From assembly GCA_019358945.1 (NCBI GenBank), contig JAHHIE010000001.1, forward strand, positions 310,001 to 374,000: a stretch of 64,000 nt of DNA, written 5' to 3'. Position numbers and translations under genes: made by a program. Under the pieces are notes generated by a model, which did not search any database, was not told the origin of the DNA, and saw only the letters and a list, made by a program, of their open reading frames with translations. Shown piece after piece: positions 1-9,498 of this stretch; the stretch's first letter is position 1; each line of letters starts with the position of its first letter. This DNA is from Stenomitos rutilans HA7619-LM2 (lineage in GTDB: Bacteria; Cyanobacteriota; Cyanobacteriia; Leptolyngbyales; Leptolyngbyaceae).

Positions 1-638
1 TCAGCCGAAAATTCACGCGTCCGAGAAATGGCAAGCTGGAGCAACATTGCAGACAGAGGAGCCAGGATGATGAGAAACAGCAACCCAAAGGGATTAGCCC
101 CCCGTTGATCGTCACGGGTGACAGGGCCGTACAGCGCACCCAGACTTAGCAGCCGTCCTAAGTAGGTGATCGCTCCTGCTACAGTGCCAGCAACAGCCTG
201 AGTCAGTGTATCTCGGTTTTTAACGTGAGTCAGTTCGTGGGCAATCACGCCTTCTAGCTCCTCAGTAGTCAACAGTTTAGTAATGCCTTCTGTCACCGCG
301 ATCGTGGCATGGTTAGGATCGCGCCCTGTAGCAAACGCATTTGGAGATTTGGTCGGCGCGACAAATAGCTTGGGCATGGGAATGCCCGCGCGATCGCTGA
401 GACGAGCCACCATATCGTAGAGTTCCGGCGCTTGCTCACAGGCGATCGGTTGCGCTTGATAAGCGGCTAAGGCGGCTTTGTCCGAATAGAACCAGGAGCT
501 AAAGCTAGTAACCGCAGCAATCCCTAATCCCAACAAAAGACCGGACTCGTCACCGACTAGATAGTAACCAGCGAGTACAAAGATCCCGCTCAGTAAGCCT
601 AACAGTCCGACGGTTTTGATTTCATTGATACCAACCAT
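1..638 (-). CDS. htpX: Zinc metalloprotease HtpX (C-terminus cut off by window edge)
   Basis: Membrane-bound M48 peptidase that degrades misfolded membrane proteins. About 212 N-terminal residues are present; the rest lies beyond base 1. Two hydrophobic segments occupy roughly residues 8-28 and 34-50. The zinc-binding HEXXH motif reads HELTH at residues 134-138, and further hydrophobic segments follow it. The start ATG at 638-636 gives the usual MVGINEIK-type N-terminus. The gene reads away from ileS, so the two have a divergent promoter region. The family assignment is secure; the third zinc ligand is not in the window. Confidence 0.93.
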   Translation of the reverse strand, partial: MVGINEIKTVGLLGLLSGIFVLAGYYLVGDESGLLLGLGIAAVTSFSSWFYSDKAALAAYQAQPIACEQAPELYDMVARLSDRAGIPMPKLFVAPTKSPNAFATGRDPNHATIAVTEGITKLLTTEELEGVIAHELTHVKNRDTLTQAVAGTVAGAITYLGRLLSLGALYGPVTRDDQRGANPFGLLFLIILAPLSAMLLQLAISRTREFSA

Positions 639-1081
639 ACATGCTTCCTAACGAGAACAAATAACGAATACGGCATTAGCGTTCCAATTAGAGTCTCAAA
701 TTCAGAGCTGTATTGTCTCTATCCAGTGAATGAACTTGCGCTCTCACCGCCATTTTCATTAGCATTCTCAACACCCAAAACCCTACACTCGCAAAGGCAG
801 CGCTCTCGCTTTCCCCAATAAATTACCGCTGCGGTTTAGGTCTGCAATACCGTGATTCGCTAAACTTGAAGCTTCAGATCACTGACCAACGGTAGTAAGC
901 TTTAGCTTGAAGCGTCGAGGTAGCGGTCTTGCATGGTCAACTGTTATACTACACGTATACTACACGTATACTACAAGTATCACTTATAGCATCTGACGCA
1001 TCTGTTGCAGCTATGCGCCAACGCTAAATATTCAAGCTTCTATTCATTCGCATCGAACCCTAACCTCTAGTCTTCAATTCC
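639..1081. other. Divergent intergenic region htpX / ileS
   Basis: This 443-base region must carry the promoters of both divergent genes. I see no open reading frame with coding character. The only clear structure is a triplicated 11-base unit at 945-977, annotated separately. No T-box-like leader was recognised in front of ileS. Confidence 0.6.
945..977 (+). repeat. Three tandem 11-bp units containing a TATACT box
   Basis: The unit TATACTACACG occurs at 945-955 and 956-966, and TATACTACAAG at 967-977. Each unit holds a TATACT hexamer resembling a -10 box. The 11-base period is close to one helical turn, so the boxes lie on the same face of the DNA. The array ends about 105 bases before the ileS start. 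A role as stacked promoters or as an operator is inference. Confidence 0.7.
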
Positions 1082-4000
1082 ATGACTGTGACAGAACCCG
1101 GCTCCTACAAAGACACTGTTAATCTTCCCAAGACCAACTTTGACATGCGCGCCAACGCAAGCAAACGGGAACCGGAACTACAGGCATTCTGGGAGGCGGA
1201 ACAGCTTTACCAGCAGCTATCGCAGGAGAACCCAGGCGAATTGTTTGTGTTACATGATGGGCCACCCTATGCCAACGGTTCGCTGCACATGGGGCACGCG
1301 CTCAACAAGGTGCTGAAAGATATCATCAACAAATATCACCTGCTGCGGGGACGGAAAGTGCGCTACGTGCCGGGTTGGGACTGTCATGGGTTGCCGATCG
1401 AGCTAAAAGTGCTGCAAACCCTTAAATCTGAGGAGCGTAAAGCGTTAACACCGCTCAAATTACGTCAGAAAGCAAAAGAATTTGCGCTCAAAACTGTTGA
1501 CGAGCAGCGACAGGCTTTCAAGCGCTACGGCGTGTGGGGCGACTGGGAGCATCCTTACCTAACGCTGAAGCCCGAATACGAAGCTGCACAAATCGGCGTG
1601 TTTGGGCAAATGGTGCTCAAAGGCTACATCTACCGGGGCTTGAAGCCTGTGTATTGGAGTCCCAGTTCTAAAACGGCGCTGGCAGAGGCGGAACTGGAGT
1701 ATCCCGAAGGGCACACCTCACGGAGTCTTTACGCCGCGTTTGAAGTCAAGCAGCTTTCGCCTGCGCTGATGATGGGTCTCGATTCTTTTATGGGTACGGG
1801 CGAATTGGGCGTTGCCATCTGGACGACGACTCCCTGGACAATCCCCGCGAACCTTGCCGTGAGCGTGAACCCAGAGCTAATCTACGCGGTTGTGGAAGTG
1901 GGCGAAAACGCGCTTGGTCGGTTTAAGTACCTGATCGTGGCGAAGGATCTGGTCGATCGCCTCTCCGAAGTCCTCGGCACCACGCTGACGGTGCAAGCAA
2001 CGATGGTGGGCAGAACGCTGGAGCATACGACGTATCAGCATCCCCTCTTTGACCGTCGCAGCGAAATCGTGATCGGCGGTGATTACGTTACGACAGAAGC
2101 TGGCACAGGCTTGGTGCATACTGCGCCAGGACACGGGCAGGATGACTATATTGTCGGCCAACGCTACGGTTTGCCCATCCTTGCACCCGTCGATGATGAT
2201 GGCAACTTCACCGAAGAAGCGGGACAATTTGCGGGTTTGAATGTGCTGGGCGACGGCAATACAGCGGTGATTGCTGCGTTACAAGACGCAAAAGCCTTAC
2301 TGAAAGAAGAACCCTACGTCCACAAGTATCCTTACGATTGGCGTACCAAAAAGCCAACGATCTTTCGCGCTACAGAACAATGGTTTGCCTCGGTCGAAGG
2401 CTTTCGCGATCAAGCCGTGAAGGCGATCGCAGACGTGCGCTGGATTCCTGCTCAGGGCGAAAACCGCATCACGCCAATGGTCGCCGAGCGATCGGACTGG
2501 TGTATCTCGCGTCAGCGCAGTTGGGGTGTGCCCATTCCCGTCTTCTATGACGAAGCGACTGGAGAGCCATTGTTGACCCGGGAAACGATCGCGTTTGCGC
2601 AGGCGATCGTCGCTGAAAAAGGCTCCGATGCCTGGTGGGAACTGCCCGTTGAAGAACTGTTGCCAGAACCTTACCGCTCCAATGGCCGCAGCTATCGCAA
2701 AGGCACCGACACGATGGATGTGTGGTTTGACTCCGGTTCTTCCTGGGCAGCGGTTTTGGAAAGTGATGAGTTCAAAGTTTCGAGTGATGAGTTACCAGAA
2801 AACTCAAAACTCTCTAGTGCAGCGGCGCAAAGCACACCTCAAAACTCAAAACTCAAAACTCAAAATATTCCCTTCGGGAACGCTACGCGAACAAAACTTG
2901 CCTACCCCGCTGACATGTATCTCGAAGGGTCTGATCAGCATCGCGGTTGGTTTCAGTCCAGCCTGCTGACCAGCGTGGCCGTGAATGGATTCGCACCGTA
3001 CAAGACCGTCCTGACTCATGGCTTTGTGCTGGATGAGCAGGGCTACAAGATGAGTAAGTCCCTCGGCAATGTCGTTGATCCAACAGTCATTATCAATGGT
3101 GGCAAAAACCAGAAAGAAGAACCACCTTATGGTGCTGACGTGCTGCGCCTGTGGGTATCGTCGGTGGATTACTCCTCAGATATGCGCCTGGGCAAAACGG
3201 TTTTGAAGCAGATGGCGGATGTTTATCGCAAGATCCGCAACACGGCGCGCTTTCTGCTGGGGAATCTGCATGATTTTGATCCCGCTAAAAAGGCGGTTCT
3301 TTATGAGCAACTGCCGGAACTCGATCGCTATCTTCTCCATCGCATGACCGAAGTGTTCAGCGAAGTAACGGATGCCTTTGATAGCTTCCAGTTCTTCCGC
3401 TTCTTTCAAACCGTGCTCAACTTCTGCGTGGTTGATCTGTCTAACTTCTATCTAGACAGCGCTAAAGATCGGCTGTATATCAGTGCGGAAGATTCTCCCC
3501 GTCGTCGCAGTTGCCAAACTGTTTTAGCGATCGCCCTCGAAAATTTGGCAAAAGCGATCGCGCCCGTGCTTTCCCACATGGCAGAAGACATCTGGCAAGC
3601 GCTGCCGTATACTACGCCTCACAAATCAGTCTTCCAGGCGGGTTGGGTTAAATTGAAGGATCAGTGGCGTGCACCAGATCTGGCGACGAAATGGCAAACG
3701 CTTGCCCAAAGCCGCGATGAGGTTAATAAGGTGCTGGAGAAAGCTCGCGCTGACAAGGCGATCGGCTCTTCTCTAGAAGCCAAACTGCTGCTGTACACCA
3801 CGGATGCTCAACTCAAGCAAACCCTGCAAACGCTCAATCCTGCCGATAGCTTGAGCGGGAATGGCGTGGATGAGTTGCGCTACCTGTTTCTTACGTCTCA
3901 AGTGGAACTTTTAGACTCTACGGAACGCTTGGACGGCTTGAAATATAGCGCTCAAACGAACGCTCTTCAAATTGGCGTGGTGGATGCAGATGGCAAAAAG

Positions 4001-4099
4001 TGCGATCGCTGCTGGAACTACTCAACCCACGTCGGCGATTCAGAAGACCATCCACTTCTGTGTGAACGTTGCATTCCCGCATTGGAAGGAAAGTTTTGA
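1082..4099 (+). CDS. ileS: Isoleucyl-tRNA synthetase
   Basis: Charges tRNA-Ile in the cytoplasm. Class I signatures are visible: the HIGH equivalent HMGH at residues 69-72, the editing-domain region with TTTPWTIPANLAV near 250, the SDWCISRQRSWGVPIP segment, and KMSKS at 656-660. A C-terminal zinc finger uses Cys974, Cys977, Cys994 and Cys997. The 1005-residue length is larger than usual because residues 561-606, between the conserved FDSGSSWAAVLE and YPADMYLEGSDQHRGW blocks, are encoded by repetitive DNA rather than the normal short linker. The frame stays open through the insert, so the enzyme is probably functional. The ATG at 1082 is the start. Confidence 0.97.
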   Translation: MTVTEPGSYKDTVNLPKTNFDMRANASKREPELQAFWEAEQLYQQLSQENPGELFVLHDGPPYANGSLHMGHALNKVLKDIINKYHLLRGRKVRYVPGWDCHGLPIELKVLQTLKSEERKALTPLKLRQKAKEFALKTVDEQRQAFKRYGVWGDWEHPYLTLKPEYEAAQIGVFGQMVLKGYIYRGLKPVYWSPSSKTALAEAELEYPEGHTSRSLYAAFEVKQLSPALMMGLDSFMGTGELGVAIWTTTPWTIPANLAVSVNPELIYAVVEVGENALGRFKYLIVAKDLVDRLSEVLGTTLTVQATMVGRTLEHTTYQHPLFDRRSEIVIGGDYVTTEAGTGLVHTAPGHGQDDYIVGQRYGLPILAPVDDDGNFTEEAGQFAGLNVLGDGNTAVIAALQDAKALLKEEPYVHKYPYDWRTKKPTIFRATEQWFASVEGFRDQAVKAIADVRWIPAQGENRITPMVAERSDWCISRQRSWGVPIPVFYDEATGEPLLTRETIAFAQAIVAEKGSDAWWELPVEELLPEPYRSNGRSYRKGTDTMDVWFDSGSSWAAVLESDEFKVSSDELPENSKLSSAAAQSTPQNSKLKTQNIPFGNATRTKLAYPADMYLEGSDQHRGWFQSSLLTSVAVNGFAPYKTVLTHGFVLDEQGYKMSKSLGNVVDPTVIINGGKNQKEEPPYGADVLRLWVSSVDYSSDMRLGKTVLKQMADVYRKIRNTARFLLGNLHDFDPAKKAVLYEQLPELDRYLLHRMTEVFSEVTDAFDSFQFFRFFQTVLNFCVVDLSNFYLDSAKDRLYISAEDSPRRRSCQTVLAIALENLAKAIAPVLSHMAEDIWQALPYTTPHKSVFQAGWVKLKDQWRAPDLATKWQTLAQSRDEVNKVLEKARADKAIGSSLEAKLLLYTTDAQLKQTLQTLNPADSLSGNGVDELRYLFLTSQVELLDSTERLDGLKYSAQTNALQIGVVDADGKKCDRCWNYSTHVGDSEDHPLLCERCIPALEGKF
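2837..2892 (+). repeat. CAAAACT heptamer array plus a GGGAACGCTACGCGAAC-type repeat inside ileS
   Basis: Tandem copies of CAAAACT occupy about 2837-2866. Directly after, 2868-2892 is a second repeat with a small TTCCC/GGGAA inverted stem followed by CGCTACGCGAAC. The same heptamer array recurs between genes at 24327-24353 and 48017-48049. Here both repeats are translated in frame as part of IleRS, giving a Ser/Gln/Lys/Asn-rich linker. Confidence 0.85.
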
Positions 4100-4402
4100 A
4101 GACGACAAAAGATAATTAATCTAGACTGAAGCAAAAGTCGCAATTGAGATTGGTATTTTGATCATCGACGACCAAAATTAATCTAACGAACCAAGTCGGT
4201 CTAGCTGGATATAACTCAATGCAGAGAAATTTACGAAGGTTTCTGCATACGACATAACGTACCTGGAGGAGTTTGATTTAAGGCTCATGGGCAGTAGGCA
4301 TTAGTATTTTTAGGCTTAGAAAGCTTTTGGACTGCCAGATCTGTTTTGTGTTTTAGTACAATACCCATAATCTTTTCGAAACCCAAAAAACCAACCATAT
4401 CT
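4100..4402. other. Spacer between ileS and the accessory ATPase
   Basis: AT-rich spacer of about 300 bases. A Shine-Dalgarno-like TGGAGGAG at 4264-4271 is not followed by an extended frame. No terminator with a clear stem and T-run was found after ileS. The drop in GC begins here and continues to about 6660. Confidence 0.4.
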
Positions 4403-6418
4403 ATGACATCTAAAACTAATTCTAATTCTCTTAATAGACAAATCAACGGGATGATGGATAAGTTCAAAAATAGTGCTCGAGGTATTCTTGAGTTTACGTT
4501 TCAAGAAGTGCAGAGTTATGAAAATGGGGTTTATGGAGTAGCTTTCGCAAAACCTTCGAAGAGATTGGCAGCTTCACTGGCTGTTGATCGAGAGTTGCTG
4601 ATGCTGTTTTCTAATTTCCCAGATCAACAGGTGCGGACAATCAAATTTGCTAATAAATTAATCAGTAGCTCCGAAGCCAGACTCGAATCCACAGTTGCAA
4701 TCATTGTGCATAAGGATAGAAGAGGCAACATGAAGCTTAAGAATTGGGGGCGAGAACTTGGTTTAGCCATTCTTCCAGTATTAGCTGCGGATACTATACC
4801 AGCAGGCGAAGAGCTTCAAAGACATCTAGCTTTTGAATTATTCTCTCACGATCCATTTGATGTAACGGGTCCAGTATCTGATGACGCACAATTTTATGGG
4901 CGACGTTCTGAAGCACAGGATTTAGCACGTAAATTGCAAACAGGTCAGATTAGGACCTGTTTGGGAATTCGCAAGATCGGTAAAACATCAATTCTTAATC
5001 GTATTATCAATGAAACTAAGGCTAATCATGATTGTGTATGCATAATGATTGACTGCTCCAAAGACATGGTTTGGCAAATGGGAGCAGCTCAACTAATGGC
5101 TTCAATTGCAGATGCCATCAAATCTTGCCAAAAGGAGCAAAAAATATATCGCGCAGTGGAAGTCAATACAAGCGAGCTTGAAATTTCAGCTTGCGCTAAG
5201 GATTTAGAAAAATTAATTTTAGATAGCGACCGTCCAATAATTCTGTTTATGGATGAAGTAGATTACATTACTCCAAGTAGTCCTACTAGTCATATTTGGA
5301 AGGGTGACTTTAATATATTTTGGCGTAATTTAAGAGCTGTTTATCAGGAGGTGCTGAGACATAATTCCATGCTCTCGCTACTAGTAAGTGGAGTCTCAAG
5401 TAGATGGTTCGCTGCTGGAACAATCGAGGGGATTGAGAATGCAGCATTAGCTTTTGTTCCCGAAGAGTATGTCTCTCCACTTCCGCGTGGCGCGACAGTA
5501 GCCATGCTGAAACGGTTAGCACGTCATGCCGGTCTACAATTTGACGAGAATGGTTTAGAGAGCATTGCAGAAGTATGTGCAGATATGCCCTATTGGGTTC
5601 GAAAAGCATCTTCTTATATTCATCGAAGAACTGAAATTGCTTCACGCCCCTTAAAGCTTGAGTTCGAACAAGTATCTAAATTGTTAGAAGAATTCGTCAG
5701 CTATGAAGGTGCGACGCTTGCTCAAGTTGCACTATCTCATCTTTTTAGCGTTCATCATGAATTAGAGAAGTATGTGAAGCTATGTAGTTTAAAAAGTGCT
5801 GAAATAGTTCCCAAATATTATCTTTCAGTTTTAGAAAAATATGGAATTATATCAAAGCCTACTCAATTCGGCACACCCGACAGCGCCTACGAAATATCAG
5901 GATTGATAATGAGAGAAGGATTAAAGCTTTATCTGGAAAGGCAGGATTCCACTGAGATATTTACCTCGGAAACAGTCAAGAAACTTGATACTGTTTCCAG
6001 TGAACTTGGAGAATGGGCAGAAGAGCTTGCATTAATTAGTAGACGGCGTAACTTACTTGAAAAAAAGCTCCGCCAAGTTTCCTTAAACTTTATAAAGTAC
6101 GACTCTTTGATGGATAAAAATAAGGCTTCTACAGCTTCAAGAATTTCTGCGATTATTGGGGGAACAAGCGATCGAAAAATTGCGAATCTTAGTGCAGACG
6201 AGATAATTGAGAAGTTCAATTGGACTGACTTATCTAAATTAATAGCTAAGGAATGGCAATTATTTGCAAAAGTCTTCGGAGACCAAAAACAGTTTGAACA
6301 GGATTGCAATGTCATCAACGATAGATTCGATGCTCACGCAAAAGATTTTGATGTCGCTGATATGGCTTTGTATCGTAGAAGTCTGAAGAGGCTTGAGGAT
6401 TCTATCGCTAAGTTATAG
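4403..6418 (+). CDS. STAND-like P-loop ATPase with HEPN-like C-terminal domain (putative defence protein)
   Basis: A 671-residue protein if started at ATG 4403; an in-frame ATG at 4346 would add 19 residues of poor coding character. Residues 1-165 form an unassigned N-terminal domain. A core ATPase follows, with Walker A GIRKIGKTS at about 188-196 and Walker B IILFMDEVD with acidic residues near 284-285, in the style of archaeal-type/STAND ATPases. A winged-helix-like region follows. The last 80 or so residues resemble Swt1-type HEPN domains and contain an Arg641...His645 pair (RFDAHAKD), with RxxxH spacing instead of the usual Rx4-6H. It is AT-rich, HIP1-poor and just upstream of MntA-HepT. 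Nucleotide-gated nuclease activity and antiviral function are inference; the ATPase call is firm. Confidence 0.75.
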   Translation: MTSKTNSNSLNRQINGMMDKFKNSARGILEFTFQEVQSYENGVYGVAFAKPSKRLAASLAVDRELLMLFSNFPDQQVRTIKFANKLISSSEARLESTVAIIVHKDRRGNMKLKNWGRELGLAILPVLAADTIPAGEELQRHLAFELFSHDPFDVTGPVSDDAQFYGRRSEAQDLARKLQTGQIRTCLGIRKIGKTSILNRIINETKANHDCVCIMIDCSKDMVWQMGAAQLMASIADAIKSCQKEQKIYRAVEVNTSELEISACAKDLEKLILDSDRPIILFMDEVDYITPSSPTSHIWKGDFNIFWRNLRAVYQEVLRHNSMLSLLVSGVSSRWFAAGTIEGIENAALAFVPEEYVSPLPRGATVAMLKRLARHAGLQFDENGLESIAEVCADMPYWVRKASSYIHRRTEIASRPLKLEFEQVSKLLEEFVSYEGATLAQVALSHLFSVHHELEKYVKLCSLKSAEIVPKYYLSVLEKYGIISKPTQFGTPDSAYEISGLIMREGLKLYLERQDSTEIFTSETVKKLDTVSSELGEWAEELALISRRRNLLEKKLRQVSLNFIKYDSLMDKNKASTASRISAIIGGTSDRKIANLSADEIIEKFNWTDLSKLIAKEWQLFAKVFGDQKQFEQDCNVINDRFDAHAKDFDVADMALYRRSLKRLEDSIAKL

Positions 6419-6667
6419 TTATAAAAATTTCCACCACTAGCGTGAATAGACCATTAAGATTTCTAAGGCGATGAGTAGTAAACTCAATTTTTTAAGATTT
6501 ATATCAATGCAGCTCTTGAAGGCGTTATATGTCAACAGCATCAAGCTGATTCATTATATCTGAAAGATATCTGGAAGATGCTGAATTAATTCATTAATCT
6601 CCTAAGTATTGGACTGGTATTTTCACAATGATGATGCTTTATAGCCTTCTGGAGCATAGAAAAAATC

Positions 6668-7021
6668 GTGATGAATACAAAATATAAACAGGCTCTTTTG
6701 CCAACAATGTCTGTACAAACAAAAGCTCAAGTGTTGTCTCTTCTTCAGAAATATCAACCAGAACTACAGCAGTTTGGTGTCAATCGGTGCGGTATTTTTG
6801 GGTCGTTTGTTCGTGATGCTAACGTTCATGAACAAAGTGATGTTGATATTCTAGTTGCATTTGAGCCAGACCAAAAAACCTTTGATAACTTCATGCACTT
6901 GTCTTTTTTCTTAGAAGAGCTTTTTGGTAGAAGCGTTGACCTCATCACGATCGAATCACTCAGCCCTTACATCGGTCCGCGCATCTTAGACGAGGTGGAG
7001 TATGTCTCCATCGGCTCGTGA
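6668..7021 (+). CDS. mntA: MntA-type nucleotidyltransferase antitoxin
   Basis: Minimal nucleotidyltransferase of the DNA polymerase beta fold. Characterised MntA proteins neutralise HepT by attaching AMP to a tyrosine beside its active site. The catalytic signature GSFVRDANVHEQSDVD is visible, with Asp-x-Asp metal ligands; the spacing from GS to the first Asp is 11 residues, one more than the textbook GSX10DXD. The frame opens with GTG at 6668 and has ATGs at 6671 and 6707, so the start is uncertain. Its 3' end overlaps hepT by 20 bases, indicating translational coupling. Confidence 0.88.
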   Translation: MMNTKYKQALLPTMSVQTKAQVLSLLQKYQPELQQFGVNRCGIFGSFVRDANVHEQSDVDILVAFEPDQKTFDNFMHLSFFLEELFGRSVDLITIESLSPYIGPRILDEVEYVSIGS

Positions 7022-7346
7022 GTATTTGCAGCATATTCTCGATGAAACGGCTTACCTCATAGCCAGTTCTGACAATCTCAGTAAACTAACTTTCGTACAG
7101 GATGAGACCCTAAAACGCGCGTTTGTTCGGAGCATTGAAGTAATCGGTGAGGCAGTGAAACAACTTCCTGACGCGCTGCGACAAAAATACGATGCGATTG
7201 AATGGCGCGCACTGGCGGGAATGCGCGATCGATTAATCCACAGCTACTTCGGCGTTGATTACGATATCGTATGGGACGTGGTCGTTAACAAAATCCCTGC
7301 ACTCAATGCAGAAATCAGAAAAATACTTGAGCATGAATATCCATAA
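7002..7346 (+). CDS. hepT: HepT-type HEPN ribonuclease toxin
   Basis: Small all-helical HEPN toxin of 114 residues that cleaves RNA when released from MntA. The catalytic RX4HXY motif is intact as RDRLIHSY. This Tyr is the known AMPylation target in the family. Overlap with mntA and the antitoxin-first order fit the classical operon. The preserved catalytic motif suggests an active toxin, not a relic. It lies directly downstream of the STAND-like ATPase, forming a small defence or stress island. Confidence 0.92.
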   Translation: MSPSAREYLQHILDETAYLIASSDNLSKLTFVQDETLKRAFVRSIEVIGEAVKQLPDALRQKYDAIEWRALAGMRDRLIHSYFGVDYDIVWDVVVNKIPALNAEIRKILEHEYP

Positions 7347-7463
7347 ACTTTGACGCTTAGATTGCTACTGCATAGAGAGCATAATTGCAATCCCATCACA
7401 GTTCAATGGCAGTAAAAGAATTGACACATCCAAAGTTCAGGTACGATTCACAGAATAGCAATC

Positions 7464-7500
7464 AGGCATTTCTCCTCAAAACACACAAGTAGAAATGCCT
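7464..7500. terminator. Perfect 10-bp hairpin between hepT and ferredoxin
   Basis: AGGCATTTCT at 7464-7473 pairs perfectly with AGAAATGCCT at 7491-7500 across a 17-base loop. On the + strand it is followed by ATCTTTTTC, so it can terminate transcription from mntA-hepT. It sits 14 bases beyond the ferredoxin stop on the other strand and may work in both directions. Confidence 0.7.
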
Positions 7501-7514
7501 ATCTTTTTCACCAG

Positions 7515-7817
7515 CTAGACCAACTCTTCCTCTTTGTGAGTTTCGATCGTGCAGTCAGAGGTGGGATGAGACACACAGATCAACACATAGCCAGCCGCAA
7601 TTTGATCTTCATCCAAATATGACTGTTCTGATTGATCAACAGAGCCTTCAACTAACTTTCCAGTACAGGTAGAACATACGCCCTGCCGACAAGAATAGGG
7701 CAACTCCATCCCTTCATTTTCTGCCGTTTCAAGGATGTACGCATCATCGGGAACGTCTACGGTTTGGTCAATGCCTTCTGCTTCGTTTGTGAGCTTGATC
7801 TTGTATGTTGTCGCCAT
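7515..7817 (-). CDS. Plant-type 2Fe-2S ferredoxin
   Basis: Soluble one-electron carrier of the photosynthetic ferredoxin family, 100 residues. Cluster ligands are Cys43, Cys48, Cys51 and Cys81. The loop reads [12 protein letters not shown] where the main photosynthetic ferredoxin usually has CRAGACSTCAGK, and there is an extra Cys89, so this is probably a secondary isoform and not the major PetF. The C-terminal ETHKEEELV is typical. It is transcribed alone. Confidence 0.93.
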   Translation of the reverse strand: MATTYKIKLTNEAEGIDQTVDVPDDAYILETAENEGMELPYSCRQGVCSTCTGKLVEGSVDQSEQSYLDEDQIAAGYVLICVSHPTSDCTIETHKEEELV

Positions 7818-8209
7818 AACGGTAAACCTCTAATTAACATCTTGAATGAGAAAAAGGAAGTCTGATTCATTGCCGAAGCGGTTAACCAACAGGCGAAAGT
7901 AAAGGTGGGTGAGAAAGCAAATTTAATGTGCAAATGACGCTTTCACTGCAAAGATTAGCTCAGGGACTGTTGTGACCTCTCTGCCGAGAGGTAGCCCTTG
8001 AACTCTTATACGGTCTGCAAAAAGATGGATTTCCGCGATCACTCTGCTTCTCAGGCACTCTCTGCAACAAAAAGCCCTCACCGTATACAGTGCTTTTCTT
8101 CAAAGAAGAAGCCACAATGGTGAAGGCTATGGGTAGAAGATACTAGTTGAGAGTTAGCCAGCTAAGGGCAAAAAGCGGCACGATCGCCCCTTGCAGTCGA
8201 GATCATCAT
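7818..8209. other. Intergenic region between ferredoxin and pgk
   Basis: About 390 bases holding the ferredoxin promoter side and the pgk 3' side, both genes being on the minus strand. The only structure noted is a 7-bp hairpin, ACCTCTC at 7975-7981 with GAGAGGT at 7986-7992 and a TGCC loop. It has no T-run on either side. No gene was seen. Confidence 0.5.
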
Positions 8210-9430
8210 TTAGGCATTATCCAGCGCTGCAATACCGGGCAATTCTTTGCCTTCCAGCAGTTCCAAACTGGCACCGCCGCCCGTAGAAATGTGGCTCATT
8301 TGCTCAGCAACGCCGACTTTCTCGACGGCTGCAACGGAATCACCACCACCAATGATAGTTGTTGTACCTGTTTTGGTGAGGTCTGCGAGGGTGCGGGCGA
8401 TCGCCTCGGTGCCCACCGCAAATTTATCAAACTCAAACACACCCATTGGGCCGTTCCAGATCACCGATTTGCAGGTGGAAAGCGCATCCTGGAAGACTTT
8501 TACGGAGTCGGGACCAATATCCAGACCCATCCAACCGTCGGGAATGCTTTCAACGCTAACGGTTTGAGCATTTGCATCAGCCGCGAAATTGTCTGCAACG
8601 ACCACATCAGTAGGCAGGAGCAAATCAACGCCTTTTTCTTTGGCTTTCGCTTCCAGTGCTTTTGCCAATTCCAGCTTGTCTTCTTCCACCAGAGACTTAC
8701 CAACGCTGAGACCACGCGCCTTGTAGAAGGTGAAGATCATGCCGCCACCGATCAGAAGCTTGTCTACTTTATCCAACAGGGTTTCGATGACGGTGATTTT
8801 GCTGGAGACTTTGGAACCGCCCACGATCGCCGCCAAGGGACGCTGGGGGTTTTCGATCGCGTCTTGCAAAAATTGCAGTTCTTTCTCAATCAGGAAACCA
8901 GCCACGGAGGGTTTGAGATAATGAGTCACGCCTTCGGTAGATGCATGGGCGCGGTGCGCGGTGCCAAACGCATCGTTTACATACAGGTCAGCTACCGATG
9001 CCAATTGCTTGGCAAATTCGGGATCATTTTTCTCTTCACCTGGATGGAAGCGCACATTCTCTAGCAGGAGAACATCACCATCCTTGAGAGCCGCCACTTT
9101 AGCCGCCACATCATCGCCAATACAGTCGTCTGTTTTTACGACTGGCTTACCTAGAAGGTCAGACAAGCGCTTGGCAACAGGCGTTAGGCGAAACTTGTCG
9201 GTCACGCGAGCAGCATAATCGTCCCCTTTGGGTCGTCCAAAATGACTTGCCAAAATAACCTTTGCACCTTTAGAAGACAGGTCTTGAATCGTTGGCAAAG
9301 CAGCACGGATGCGTGTATCGTCTGTGATGTTGCCCTGGTCATCTAAAGGAACATTAAAATCTACCCGCACGAGGACGCGCTTACTAGACAAATCAGAGGA
9401 TGATAAACTTGCTAGAGTCTTCTTAGGCAC
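8210..9430 (-). CDS. pgk: Phosphoglycerate kinase
   Basis: Transfers phosphate between 1,3-bisphosphoglycerate and ADP/ATP in glycolysis and the Calvin cycle. The 406-residue length is normal. Visible signatures are the N-terminal [13 protein letters not shown] motif, the substrate-binding HFGRP segment, [14 protein letters not shown], the KVSSKI loop and the C-terminal nucleotide region with [10 protein letters not shown] and [13 protein letters not shown]. The start ATG at 9430 follows a GGAGG-like site. A long open frame on the opposite strand is its shadow. Confidence 0.98.
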   Translation of the reverse strand: MPKKTLASLSSSDLSSKRVLVRVDFNVPLDDQGNITDDTRIRAALPTIQDLSSKGAKVILASHFGRPKGDDYAARVTDKFRLTPVAKRLSDLLGKPVVKTDDCIGDDVAAKVAALKDGDVLLLENVRFHPGEEKNDPEFAKQLASVADLYVNDAFGTAHRAHASTEGVTHYLKPSVAGFLIEKELQFLQDAIENPQRPLAAIVGGSKVSSKITVIETLLDKVDKLLIGGGMIFTFYKARGLSVGKSLVEEDKLELAKALEAKAKEKGVDLLLPTDVVVADNFAADANAQTVSVESIPDGWMGLDIGPDSVKVFQDALSTCKSVIWNGPMGVFEFDKFAVGTEAIARTLADLTKTGTTTIIGGGDSVAAVEKVGVAEQMSHISTGGGASLELLEGKELPGIAALDNA

Positions 9431-9498
9431 CGAAAGAACCTCCTAAATGAGTCTTTTTACCTATTGTACCGAAGTACGTCCCTCCGGTCATAACTACC

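Noticed and set aside
8147-9064. 305-codon plus-strand frame opposite pgk
   Set aside because: It is the complement of the firmly identified pgk gene, has odd composition (many His, Phe, Cys) and no ribosome site.
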